Shown: positions 1 to 6,750, counted from the stretch's first letter. The stretch: 11,335 nt of DNA from Bacteroidota bacterium (GCA_023411775.1 JAEYOL010000141.1:1-11335), one strand, 5' to 3'. Program-made: numbers and translations. The notes: a model not told the origin generated them from the letters alone.

Positions 1-960
1 TCCATACACTATACATGAAAGGATGATCAGTATTGTGCCGGTCATTGAAGGGTCACCATAGGCGAACAGGCCAAACCTTAGCACCCAGGCCAGCATCGAG
101 AAGAACATGACCTTTTTGATACCAAACTTATAGAGGAAAAAAGGTATGGTGAGAATAAAAAGCGTCTCTGATATCTGCGAGATAGAAAGTACAATGGTCG
201 AATACTTCACAACAAACGAATCTGCATATGCCGGTACCGTTTCAAAACCAGCCAGGAATGAATCACCGTACATATTGGTAAGTTGCAGGGCCGCTCCCAG
301 CAGCATGGAAAACACAAAGAACAAAGCCATTTTATAATTCGCCAGCAACTTAAAAGCTTCAAGTCCTAATTGCTCAATGATACTTGCATTTTTGGAAATG
401 GATTTCGGTGGTGGACATTTAGGCAGGGTAAAGGCGTAAATCCCCAACAGGACCGCAGCTACCGCAGCAATCACGAACTGGTTGGCATTGGCCTTGCTCC
501 CCGTCAGGTTGGTTGTCCACATAGCCACAATAAAACCAACTGTTCCAAAAACCCTGATAGGCGGAAATACCTTTACAACATTGTAGTCATTACTTTTCAG
601 AATACGATAGGAAATGGAATTGGATAGAGATATTGTCGGCATATAACAGATCATGGCCGCCAGCACCACATAATACAGTGTGTTGGGATCATCAACCTTA
701 GGAACATAAAGCAGGATAATGCCATACAGGATATGCAAAATCCCATAAAGCCGTTCCGCATTGAGCCATTTATCGGCAATAATACCTGTAAGCGCGGGCA
801 TAAACAACGAGGAAATAGCAAGGGTCGAAAAGATGGCGCCGAACTCCGAAAAACTCCATCCCTTGGCATTCAGGCAATAAGTGCCGATGGTCAACAACCA
901 GGCACCCCATACATAAAACTGGAAAAAGCTGAGGATGGTCAGGCGGAGCTTAATATTCAT
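1..960 (-). CDS. nupG: NupG-family nucleoside:H+ symporter (MFS), C-terminus off window
   Basis: This gene encodes an inner-membrane proton-coupled nucleoside uptake protein of the NHS family within the major facilitator superfamily. Reading the minus strand from the ATG at 960 gives 320 uninterrupted codons to the window edge. The product resembles E. coli NupG as I remember it along its whole visible length: the start MNIKLRLTILSFFQF, then FMPALTGIIADKW near residues 53-65, FPPIRVFGTVGFI near 132-144, FFVFSMLLGA near 214-223, SISQISETLFILTIPFF near 259-275 and LRFGLFAYGDP near 294-304. E. coli NupG has 418 residues, so about 100 residues (the last few helices) are probably missing to the left. 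The start is well placed because the conserved N-terminus begins at this ATG. It is divergent from mqnE across an 88-bp gap. The family is very likely; substrate range (nucleosides generally, or xanthosine as in XapB) cannot be read from the sequence. Confidence 0.93.
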   Translation of the reverse strand, partial: MNIKLRLTILSFFQFYVWGAWLLTIGTYCLNAKGWSFSEFGAIFSTLAISSLFMPALTGIIADKWLNAERLYGILHILYGIILLYVPKVDDPNTLYYVVLAAMICYMPTISLSNSISYRILKSNDYNVVKVFPPIRVFGTVGFIVAMWTTNLTGSKANANQFVIAAVAAVLLGIYAFTLPKCPPPKSISKNASIIEQLGLEAFKLLANYKMALFFVFSMLLGAALQLTNMYGDSFLAGFETVPAYADSFVVKYSTIVLSISQISETLFILTIPFFLYKFGIKKVMFFSMLAWVLRFGLFAYGDPSMTGTILIILSCIVYG

Positions 961-993
961 AAAGCAGTCTTAAATCTGGCAGGAAGATAATGA

Positions 994-1027
994 TTTTCGC
1001 GCCACATTTTTTTACAGCTTAATTTTG
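994..1027 (+). promoter_or_regulatory. Candidate Bacteroidota-type promoter for mqnE
   Basis: The octamer TAATTTTG at 1020-1027 matches the Bacteroidota -7 consensus TAnnTTTG exactly and ends 21 nt before the mqnE ATG. The upstream element is weak: only a TTTTC run at 994-998 sits near the expected -33 position. No Shine-Dalgarno-like sequence precedes the ATG, which is usual in this phylum. Confidence 0.45.
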
Positions 1028-1048
1028 CAATTCAATCAATAATTACCG

Positions 1049-2200
1049 ATGCCCGGCATTTTATCAAAAGAAGTCATTGACACCGCCAGTCTGGATAAAG
1101 GACTGGCTAATATTGCAGAGAAGATCAGGAACGAAGAAAGGATCACCGACGAGGAAGGCCTTTTACTCTTTGAAAAAGGCAGCCTCCCATTTGTTGGTGC
1201 GCTGGCCAATGCCATCAGGGAAAGACTGCACGGCCACACTACATACTTTAATCGAAATTTCCATATCGAACCAACTAATATCTGTGTTTTTAGTTGCCAT
1301 TTCTGCTCGTACAGCCGGCTGTACGCTCACCGTGAAGAAGGCTGGGAACTGACCGCTGACCAGATGCTCGATATCGTAAAAAGCTACGATGGAAAGCCTG
1401 TGACCGAAGTGCATATAGTGGGGGGCGTCCATCCCCGGCTTACCATGGCTTTCTTTACCGAGGTATTAAGGAAGATAAAAGCGCATCGCCCTGAATTGCA
1501 CATTAAAGGATTTACACCTGTCGAACTGGATTATATGTTTCGCAAAGCCAGACTAACTGTTGACGAAGGCATGAAGATCTTACATGAAGCGGGTCTTGAT
1601 TCCCTACCGGGGGGAGGCGCTGAGATCTTTCACCCCGATATCCGCCAGCAGATCTGTGCCGACAAAGTGGATGCCGACGGATGGCTGGCAATCCATGAAG
1701 CTGCTCATAATTTGGGAATGCATTCAAATGCCACCATGCTGTATGGCCATATTGAAAAATATGTTCATCGCATCGATCATATGCGCCGTCTTCGCGAACT
1801 CCAGGACCGTACCGGGGGGTTCAATACTTTTATACCGCTAAAGTTCCGCAACAAGGATAATGATATGAGCCATGTGCCCGAAAGCAGTATTGTTGAGGAC
1901 ATGAGAATGTACGCTATCGCCCGGATCTATATGGACAATTTCCCTCACCTGAAAGCATACTGGCCTATGCTGGGCAGGCAAAACGCGCAGATGGCACTTT
2001 CATTCGGCGTAAATGACATCGATGGTACGATCGATGACACCACAAAGATTTATTCCATGGCCGGGTCAGAGGAACAAAACCCCTCTATGAGCACTGCCCA
2101 ACTGGTTGCGCTGATCAGGCAGGCCGGAAGAAAGCCGGTTGAGAGGGATACACTTTATCATGTGATAAAGGAGTTTAATGAGGCTGACGCCCTGAATTAA
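1049..2200 (+). CDS. mqnE: Aminofutalosine synthase MqnE (radical SAM, menaquinone biosynthesis)
   Basis: MqnE is a cytosolic radical-SAM enzyme of the futalosine route to menaquinone. It joins the adenosyl part of SAM to 3-[(1-carboxyvinyl)oxy]benzoate, the MqnA product, to give aminofutalosine. The 383-residue protein has a CX3CX2C iron-sulfur motif at Cys79, Cys83 and Cys86, preceded by the IEPTNIC stretch typical of the CofH/MqnC/MqnE group. It then has VHIVGGVHP near 121-129, LPGGGAEIF near 186-193, FIPLKFRN near 261-268, GVNDIDGT at 320-327 and PVERDTLY at 363-370. GGGAEIF, IPLKFRN and the D-DGT motif favour MqnE over the paralogue MqnC, which cyclises dehypoxanthine futalosine. The length is normal for MqnE. 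No other menaquinone gene is visible, so the pathway appears dispersed. It is divergent from a nucleoside permease gene and is followed after 145 bp by a CBS-domain gene on the same strand. Confidence 0.95.
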   Translation: MPGILSKEVIDTASLDKGLANIAEKIRNEERITDEEGLLLFEKGSLPFVGALANAIRERLHGHTTYFNRNFHIEPTNICVFSCHFCSYSRLYAHREEGWELTADQMLDIVKSYDGKPVTEVHIVGGVHPRLTMAFFTEVLRKIKAHRPELHIKGFTPVELDYMFRKARLTVDEGMKILHEAGLDSLPGGGAEIFHPDIRQQICADKVDADGWLAIHEAAHNLGMHSNATMLYGHIEKYVHRIDHMRRLRELQDRTGGFNTFIPLKFRNKDNDMSHVPESSIVEDMRMYAIARIYMDNFPHLKAYWPMLGRQNAQMALSFGVNDIDGTIDDTTKIYSMAGSEEQNPSMSTAQLVALIRQAGRKPVERDTLYHVIKEFNEADALN

Positions 2201-2267
2201 TCCGCCCTAACCCGTTTCGTTTTAATTATATAAATAGAAGTATAGGCATTTTCAGCTGGTAATTTCC

Positions 2268-2299
2268 TTGTTACCCGGTGCCAATCCTATTATTTTTTG
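2268..2299 (+). promoter_or_regulatory. Possible promoter for the CBS-domain gene
   Basis: A TTG at 2268-2270 lies 20 nt upstream of TATTTTTTG at 2291-2299. This resembles the Bacteroidota TTG / TAnnTTTG pattern with one extra base in the -7 box. The box ends 46 nt before the ATG at 2346. It suggests transcription independent of mqnE, but the match is imperfect and the region is AT-rich. Confidence 0.3.
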
Positions 2300-2345
2300 T
2301 CTATAACGGCTTCTTTGCTTAAATTCCAATACAAAACGGTATAAT

Positions 2346-2774
2346 ATGAACAAAGTATCAGACATTCTTGCAAGAAAAGGAAATGCGGCAATCAATGTTT
2401 TGCCCGAAACATCGGTATTGGACGCCCTTAAGCTGATGGCTGAGAAGAATATTGGCTCCGTAGTGGTGATGGAAAATGGACATTACCTGGGTATCGTTAC
2501 CGAGCGTGATTATTCGCGTAAAGTGGTGCTGAAAGGTAAACACTCAGATGAAACAAAGGTGTCAGAGATCATGTCGGAAGATTTGCCGGATTTAAGGCCT
2601 GATGATACTATAGAACTTTGTATGTCCCTGATGACACAAAAAAATATCCGCTATCTCCCTGTATTTGAAAATAGCCAGCTCTGCGGGATCATTTCCATGA
2701 GTGATGTTGTGAAAGAAATTATCGTTGCACAAAAAGAGACTATCGATCACCTGGAAAATTATATACGCAGTTAG
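2346..2774 (+). CDS. Stand-alone tandem CBS-domain protein
   Basis: This 142-residue soluble protein consists almost wholly of two CBS domains, about residues 4-60 and 72-128. The first carries AEKNIGSVVVMENGHYLGIVTERD, the usual final strand and the ERD helix start; the second carries TQKNIRYLPVFENSQLCGIISMSDVV. The chain ends in a short helix, KETIDHLENYI. Paired CBS domains form a Bateman module that binds adenine nucleotides (AMP, ATP, SAM) in many families, but no ligand can be assigned here. No enzyme, channel or HTH domain is fused. Such proteins are often mislabelled as IMP dehydrogenase because they share its CBS insert; the catalytic barrel is absent. The gene follows mqnE after 145 bp and converges on sdaA with a 38-bp gap. 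A link to mqnE, a SAM-using enzyme, is conceivable but not supported beyond proximity. Confidence 0.9.
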   Translation: MNKVSDILARKGNAAINVLPETSVLDALKLMAEKNIGSVVVMENGHYLGIVTERDYSRKVVLKGKHSDETKVSEIMSEDLPDLRPDDTIELCMSLMTQKNIRYLPVFENSQLCGIISMSDVVKEIIVAQKETIDHLENYIRS

Positions 2775-2783
2775 GGGAAATTT

Positions 2784-2805
2784 GAAAAACTGACTTCAGC
2801 TTTTC
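2784..2805. terminator. Possible hairpin terminator between converging CBS gene and sdaA
   Basis: GAAAAACTGA at 2784-2793 and TCAGCTTTTC at 2796-2805 are complementary apart from one A/C mismatch, giving a short stem in the 38-bp convergent gap. The stem is followed on the plus strand by a pyrimidine-rich stretch and on the minus strand by A/T-rich sequence. It lacks a clean U-tract, so the call is tentative. Confidence 0.35.
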
Positions 2806-2812
2806 CTCCTTC

Positions 2813-4252
2813 TTAACATTCACTCAAACTGATCGGGATATTGACAGCCAGCCCCCCGTCGGCAGTTTCTTTGTATTTACTGCTCATATCCACGGCTGTG
2901 TCCCACATGGTCTTCACCACCCCGTCCAGGGATACTTTTGCAAAATCAGGTGTGCTTTGTAAAGCGAGTTGGGAGGCGGTGATGGCCTTGATTGCTCCCA
3001 TCGTATTTCTTTCGATGCAGGGCACCTGCACCAGCCCGGCAATCGGGTCGCATGTCATACCCAGGTGATGCTCCATCGCAATTTCTGCAGCCATCAGGGC
3101 CTGCCGCTGACTACCACCCATGGCTTCTGTAAGCGCAGCAGCCGCCATGGCGGAAGAGACACCGATCTCGGCCTGGCAACCTCCCATAGCTGCGGATATC
3201 GTAGCACCTTTTTTAAATATGCTTCCGATCTCTGCCGCGGTCAATAAAAAATGAATGACCCTGTCATCGGTGTCATTATCCCGATTGTCGTTACAAAAAC
3301 AAATATAATATTGCAATACCGCTGGAATCACGCCCGCCGCGCCATTGGTCGGAGCAGTAACCACCCTTCCAAATGAAGCGTTTTCCTCGTTAACGGCAAG
3401 GGCGAAACAACTTACCCAATCCAGAATATAGGTGAATTGGTTACCACCTTCGCGGATAGCTGTAAGCCATGTGTTGTAATCTGAATACTTTGCTGATGGT
3501 ATTAATTTCTTATTCAACAGGGGTGCCCGTCTTACAACCGATAAACCACCCGGCAGCACCCCGCCCGTATGTACGCCACGATAGATACATTCTTTCATTA
3601 CCTGCCATATCTGCAATAGCCCCGCCCGCGTTTGCTGTTCAGGCCGCCATGCATTCTCATTCTCAAGCACCACATCGTGGATTGCCAGTCCTGTTTTGCG
3701 ACACCAGTGTAATAGGTCATTAGCTGTATTGATGGGGAAAGGCAGTTGAGTTTGAAGAGTTGCTGTAGTGCTCTCTCCTTCTTTCACTATAAAACCACCG
3801 CCAATGGAATAATAAGTTTCCGAAACCTGTTCTCCATTACTGAGTGTTGCCAGGAAGCTTAATGCATTGGGATGAAAGGGTAAAGTTTCGGTAAACAGGA
3901 ATTCGATATCCTCGCGTGGGTCAAAATCAATTTCATGTCGCCCCGCCAGCAATAACTTTTTCATGGCGGCTATATCATTCATCCGTGCAGTGATCGCACT
4001 TACATCAAAGCTAACAGGATCTTCACCACTTAGACCTAATTGTATTGCGATATCAGTACCATGTCCCACACCGGTCTTGGCTAAAGAGCCATATAATAGG
4101 ATCTTGATTGCTGTTACCTGCTCAAGATTGTCGCGCTGTTCCAGGCTTTGCATAAACCGTTCTGCAGCCCTCCAGGGGCCGAGTGTATGCGAACTCGAGG
4201 GACCAACGCCGATCTTGAAAATATCAAATACAGAAATGGGTTCGTATGACAA
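2813..4252 (-). CDS. sdaA: L-serine ammonia-lyase, single-chain iron-sulfur type
   Basis: This cytosolic [4Fe-4S] enzyme deaminates L-serine to pyruvate and ammonia. The alpha and beta parts are in one chain. The N-terminus carries the signature SVFDIFKIGVGPSSSHT, and the C-terminal half holds VTAPTNGAAGVIPAV, AAMGGCQAEIGVSSAMA, MTCDPIAG and VPCIERN. Counting from the ATG at 4294, the cysteines are 373, 415 and 426, and the last residue is Cys493. Spacings of 42 and 11 match the cluster ligands Cys343, Cys385 and Cys396 of the Legionella enzyme, and the terminal cysteine matches its 'tail-in-mouth' Cys458. I place the start at the TTG at 4252, giving 479 residues: homologues begin with the equivalent of SYEPISVFDIF, and a -7 promoter box lies inside the 14-codon extension from 4294. 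The enzyme is specific to serine catabolism; PLP-type serine dehydratases are unrelated. Confidence 0.95.
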   Translation of the reverse strand: MSYEPISVFDIFKIGVGPSSSHTLGPWRAAERFMQSLEQRDNLEQVTAIKILLYGSLAKTGVGHGTDIAIQLGLSGEDPVSFDVSAITARMNDIAAMKKLLLAGRHEIDFDPREDIEFLFTETLPFHPNALSFLATLSNGEQVSETYYSIGGGFIVKEGESTTATLQTQLPFPINTANDLLHWCRKTGLAIHDVVLENENAWRPEQQTRAGLLQIWQVMKECIYRGVHTGGVLPGGLSVVRRAPLLNKKLIPSAKYSDYNTWLTAIREGGNQFTYILDWVSCFALAVNEENASFGRVVTAPTNGAAGVIPAVLQYYICFCNDNRDNDTDDRVIHFLLTAAEIGSIFKKGATISAAMGGCQAEIGVSSAMAAAALTEAMGGSQRQALMAAEIAMEHHLGMTCDPIAGLVQVPCIERNTMGAIKAITASQLALQSTPDFAKVSLDGVVKTMWDTAVDMSSKYKETADGGLAVNIPISLSEC

Positions 4253-4270
4253 CAGGGATGAGTTTGTTTT

Positions 4271-4278
4271 CAAAATTA
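4271..4278 (-). promoter_or_regulatory. Candidate -7 box for sdaA
   Basis: Read on the minus strand this is TAATTTTG, an exact match to TAnnTTTG. It ends 18 nt before the proposed TTG start at 4252, which would give a leader of roughly a dozen bases, like the other promoters in the window. No convincing -33 TTG lies at the right distance upstream. Confidence 0.4.
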
Positions 4279-4391
4279 CGACTAAAAAATCCATCCCATA
4301 GCTTCCCGAAATGAAGATACATCAAGGTTGCAGGCAAACACATTGCCGCCCACTTAAACGCCACAGTTTACGATAAGCCAGGTTGAACGTA

Positions 4392-4862
4392 TTACTGTAC
4401 AGACACCAGGTGAATGTCAAAATAAAGCACTGAATTACCCGGAATGGAATAATATGGTGCGCAACCATAAGCAAGAGATGAAGGGATTATCAGCTTGATA
4501 TGACCGCCTTCGTTGATCATCGGAATGCCGATGATCCAACCCTTGATAAGACTGTTGAGCGGCCAGGGCTCGGTATTGGGTGTTTGTGCCTGATCAAAAA
4601 TTTGCCCGTTCATCAGTGTGCCGGTATAGGTGATCTTGATACGGGAATTGGAATTAGCTTTTGGCCCGGAGCCCATGCTGATGATTTCGTAGTAGAGTCC
4701 GCTCACATCGGCTACTGCATTGATGCCGTTGGCGGTGGCAAATGCCTGAATTTGCGCTGCCTCACTGGCAGGCGATTTGGCCTCACAGGCTTTATCTTTC
4801 TTGCAGCCGGCGAACACGAAAACTGAGATTAAAACGAGGATAGAGGCAGATAGCTTTTTCAA
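4392..4862 (-). CDS. FKBP-type peptidyl-prolyl cis-trans isomerase, lipoprotein
   Basis: The product is a probable lipid-anchored proline isomerase of the cell envelope. With the TTG start at 4862 it has 156 residues and begins with a textbook lipoprotein signal: MKK, a hydrophobic stretch, then the lipobox FAGC with the acceptor at Cys20, followed by KKDK. A helical linker leads to one FKBP domain, with ITYTGTLMNGQIFD as the first signature and LIKGWIIGIPMINEGGHIKLIIPSSLAYG to SIPGNSVLYFDIHLVSV at the C-terminus. The frame stays open upstream to a TTG at 4922 and an ATG at 4913, but those starts would put a polar 20-residue extension with two extra cysteines before the signal peptide. A TTG at 4922-4920 and TGTCTTTG at 4898-4891 (one mismatch to TAnnTTTG, 21-nt spacer) fit a promoter inside that extension. 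The gene lies downstream of a small membrane-protein gene on the same strand. Confidence 0.88.
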   Translation of the reverse strand: MKKLSASILVLISVFVFAGCKKDKACEAKSPASEAAQIQAFATANGINAVADVSGLYYEIISMGSGPKANSNSRIKITYTGTLMNGQIFDQAQTPNTEPWPLNSLIKGWIIGIPMINEGGHIKLIIPSSLAYGCAPYYSIPGNSVLYFDIHLVSVQ

Positions 4863-4932
4863 TAGAGTCTTATTTTGATTATTCAAGAACCAAAGACAAC
4901 ATTTGGGTATCATTTGCTGCAACAGGAGGAAA

Positions 4933-5247
4933 TCAGGGCTGATCTTTTTTTGCCAGGAATTCCCGGTATCGCTGTTCGTTCAGATCCCACCTGTGTTTAG
5001 CCGAAAATATGGCAATAAAAATAATTATCAGCAGGCCGGCTATCATTAGCACCAGCAACAGCGAGGTATGAGACCGGAAAATCATTTCCGCCCGCTTGTA
5101 CCAGCCTGAAAAAAAATTGACGAAAATTGCAATTACCAGGATCACCGCCATGGGAAGGCCAACCGACAGCTGTTTGTACCATTTTTTCCTGGCATCACGG
5201 TTATTTTCCCAGTATTCGACAAACTTTTTCTCTTCTTCCGTAAGCAT
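4933..5247 (-). CDS. Small membrane protein with two transmembrane helices
   Basis: I do not recognise a named family. The 104-residue protein has a charged N-terminus (LTEEEKKFVEYWENNRDARKKW), a first hydrophobic helix at about 28-48, a short loop with basic residues at 50-60, a second very hydrophobic helix at about 61-82, and a charged C-terminal tail ending EQRYREFLAKKDQP. Both termini probably lie in the cytoplasm, joined by a short periplasmic hairpin loop; this is inference from charge and hydrophobicity. The ATG at 5247 is only 7 nt after a perfect -7 box, so the mRNA may be nearly leaderless. The FKBP lipoprotein gene follows on the same strand, so co-transcription is possible, although the FKBP gene may have its own promoter. 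There is no evidence for enzymatic activity. Confidence 0.8.
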   Translation of the reverse strand: MLTEEEKKFVEYWENNRDARKKWYKQLSVGLPMAVILVIAIFVNFFSGWYKRAEMIFRSHTSLLLVLMIAGLLIIIFIAIFSAKHRWDLNEQRYREFLAKKDQP

Positions 5248-5254
5248 AATACCG

Positions 5255-5288
5255 CAAATTTAAAACATAAGGGGACAGACTCTTGCAA
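5255..5288 (-). promoter_or_regulatory. Candidate promoter for the small membrane protein gene
   Basis: Read on the minus strand, TAAATTTG at 5262-5255 matches TAnnTTTG exactly, and a TTG at 5288-5286 lies 23 nt further upstream, slightly longer than usual. The -7 box ends 7 nt before the ATG at 5247, implying a very short or absent leader. Confidence 0.45.
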
Positions 5289-5312
5289 CAGCCAGCCGAA
5301 TTATATATATTG
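5283..5312 (+). promoter_or_regulatory. Candidate promoter for the HU-like membrane protein gene
   Basis: A TTG at 5283-5285 lies 18 nt before TATATATTG at 5304-5312, a near match to the Bacteroidota -7 box. The box ends 19 nt before the GTG start at 5332. The TTG shares the hexamer TTGCAA (5283-5288) with the upstream element of the divergent promoter. Confidence 0.35.
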
Positions 5313-5331
5313 TGGCTACAATCCAAAAACT

Positions 5332-6225
5332 GTGAAGATACCATCCTTACTTGCCCAATACCTATATGGTAATCAACGACTCGACCTCCCCGGCATCGGA
5401 AGTTTCCACCTCGATTCCTCTACCCTGCCGGCACTCCAGCAATCCAAACAACGTTCAGCTCTTCTTGAAGGCGTAAGCTTTGAAAATAACCCTGCCTGCA
5501 AGGAGTCGCCTGAACTGATCAGTTTCATCGCCGAAAAAACCGGTAAGATGAAGGCCCTGGCTTCGGCCGACCTCGATTCGCACCTGCAACTGGCGCAGCA
5601 ATTTCTCAATATGGGCAAGCCTTATTCGTTTGAAGGAATAGGTATACTTACAAAAGTAAAGCCCGGAGAATTTGAATTCACACCGATAACGGTTCCAACT
5701 GATAAGATAAAAGAACAGCAGAAAACCGAAACTACTGAAATCACACAAAAAGAAGAGAACAGTGGCGAGTATGAATCATTTCTCTCCCTGCCGAAAACAA
5801 AATTCGAATGGCGTAAACCAGTGATCGGGCTTTTCCTGGTTTGCGGCATCGGCGTTACAGTATGGGGTGGGTATATGATCTCAAAAAAGAATGTAAAACC
5901 CGAAGTGGAAACAGTGCAAATCCTGGCAGAGCAAACTTTGGTGGCTGATAGTATCCGAATTGCCGACAGCATCGCGGCAGCAACCCCTGTAGTAGCACCT
6001 ACGCCGACAGATTATAAGTATATACTCGAAGTGGCGCAGAAGAAAAGAGCATTAAAGCGCTATAATCAATTGAAGGAATTACGCTGGAAAGTTGAACTTG
6101 AAACGGCTGATTCCATTCAGTTCAAGTTATTCATGCTGCTGCCGCCTTCAGATACTACCAAGACTATGGATTCACTCCGGATCGTTACAGGCCGGAAAGT
6201 TTACATCGAATATCCCGCTAAATAA
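5332..6225 (+). CDS. CCDC81-type HU-like domain protein with one transmembrane helix
   Basis: The 297-residue protein begins with a region typical of the Bacteroidota CCDC81-like HU domains: LLAQYLYGNQRLDLPGIGSFHLD at about 6-28 and a second unit at about 80-118, QLAQQFLNMGKPYSFEGIGILTK. A polar, Glu/Lys/Thr-rich linker (120-160) leads to one transmembrane helix at about 163-182. A low-complexity stretch (VADSIRIADSIAAATPVVAPTP) then precedes a basic C-terminal module of about 70 residues that could be SPOR-like, though I cannot confirm the fold. The likely topology is HU-like domains in the cytoplasm and the C-terminal module in the periplasm. This suggests a link between nucleoid or cytoplasmic partners and the cell wall or division site, by inference only. 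The start is a GTG: the conserved N-terminus begins there and no in-frame ATG precedes it. The gene is monocistronic and ends in a strong terminator. Confidence 0.85.
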   Translation: MKIPSLLAQYLYGNQRLDLPGIGSFHLDSSTLPALQQSKQRSALLEGVSFENNPACKESPELISFIAEKTGKMKALASADLDSHLQLAQQFLNMGKPYSFEGIGILTKVKPGEFEFTPITVPTDKIKEQQKTETTEITQKEENSGEYESFLSLPKTKFEWRKPVIGLFLVCGIGVTVWGGYMISKKNVKPEVETVQILAEQTLVADSIRIADSIAAATPVVAPTPTDYKYILEVAQKKRALKRYNQLKELRWKVELETADSIQFKLFMLLPPSDTTKTMDSLRIVTGRKVYIEYPAK

Positions 6226-6250
6226 GGGATACATCCCTTATTAATTTTTT
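6221..6250 (+). terminator. Intrinsic terminator overlapping two opposing stop codons
   Basis: AATAAGGGA at 6221-6229 and TCCCTTATT at 6234-6242 form a perfect 9-bp stem with a TACA loop, followed on the plus strand by AATTTTTT (6243-6250). The left arm contains the TAA of the HU-like gene (6223-6225), and the right arm runs into the stop codon of the opposing gene (6241-6243). There is no U-tract on the minus strand, so it probably acts mainly on plus-strand transcription. Confidence 0.8.
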
Positions 6251-6603
6251 GAACCAGCCAGATAGATCAGGTCTGTCATGTCATAATTAAACTCAACTCC
6301 GGTGATCTGGCTACCATCCCAAAACAGCACTGAGAAAACAAGCCTGATGTCCAGCAACAGGAGATCGACCTCATCTTCACCGGAAAAAATTTCCCTGAAA
6401 GCTGCAATTGCATAGGGGTCGATATGACGACGCCTGTAAACATCCTGGTCAGTCGGGGCTGTTTCATCCACAATAAAACTTAGGTCGACCGACTTATTTT
6501 CCATTCGTGCACCAAGTGACTGGGGAAGTCGTTTGGCGAAAATCTCTGCACATTTTGCAATGACCTGGGTCGTCAACAATAGTTCGGATAATCGATTTGC
6601 CAT
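6241..6603 (-). CDS. Hypothetical protein, 120 residues, no recognised family
   Basis: I do not recognise this protein. It has no signal peptide or transmembrane helix. The N-terminal third is helical and includes an amphipathic stretch (LSELLLTTQVIAKCAEIFAKRLPQSL). The remainder is acidic with alternating hydrophobic residues that suggest beta strands, for example VDLSFIVDE near 38-46, VDLLLLDIRLVFSVLFWDG near 79-97 and VEFNYDMTDLIYLAG near 103-117. An alpha/beta cytosolic fold is plausible. The ATG at 6603 is the only reasonable start, since the next Met is residue 34. It is preceded by TATCTTTT (6625-6618), one mismatch from the -7 consensus, without a good -33 box. It converges on the HU-like gene with 15 bp between the stops. 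The intact reading frame with a clear start and normal composition argues for a real gene. The regulator gene upstream is on the same strand, 196 bp away. Confidence 0.7.
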   Translation of the reverse strand: MANRLSELLLTTQVIAKCAEIFAKRLPQSLGARMENKSVDLSFIVDETAPTDQDVYRRRHIDPYAIAAFREIFSGEDEVDLLLLDIRLVFSVLFWDGSQITGVEFNYDMTDLIYLAGSKN

Positions 6604-6750
6604 CGTTTGATTCTTTAAAAGATATTGTTCATTTGGGAGTACCTCAGCCGGTCATTTTCCTGGTTTAAATCACAGTGGTGTACTTCAGATCTAAATAACG
6701 GCCTTTTTCCCAGCTAATGATTTTTAGGGAGTAAATACGGGGGACGTGTT

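Noticed and set aside
146..990. Plus-strand open frames of 60-85 codons across 146-337, 370-627 and 733-990
   Set aside because: They lie antisense to the NupG-family gene, whose minus-strand frame aligns with a known family over its full visible length; their own products look like no protein.
4333..4370. Small inverted repeats (GGCAA/TTGCC at 4333-4347; TAAAC/GTTTA at 4355-4370) as a terminator after the FKBP gene
   Set aside because: Both stems are 5 bp, without a U-tract on the relevant strand; they are within chance expectation.
4863..4922. Longer N-terminus for the FKBP gene from TTG 4922 or ATG 4913
   Set aside because: It would place a polar, cysteine-containing stretch before a perfect lipoprotein signal peptide that starts at TTG 4862.
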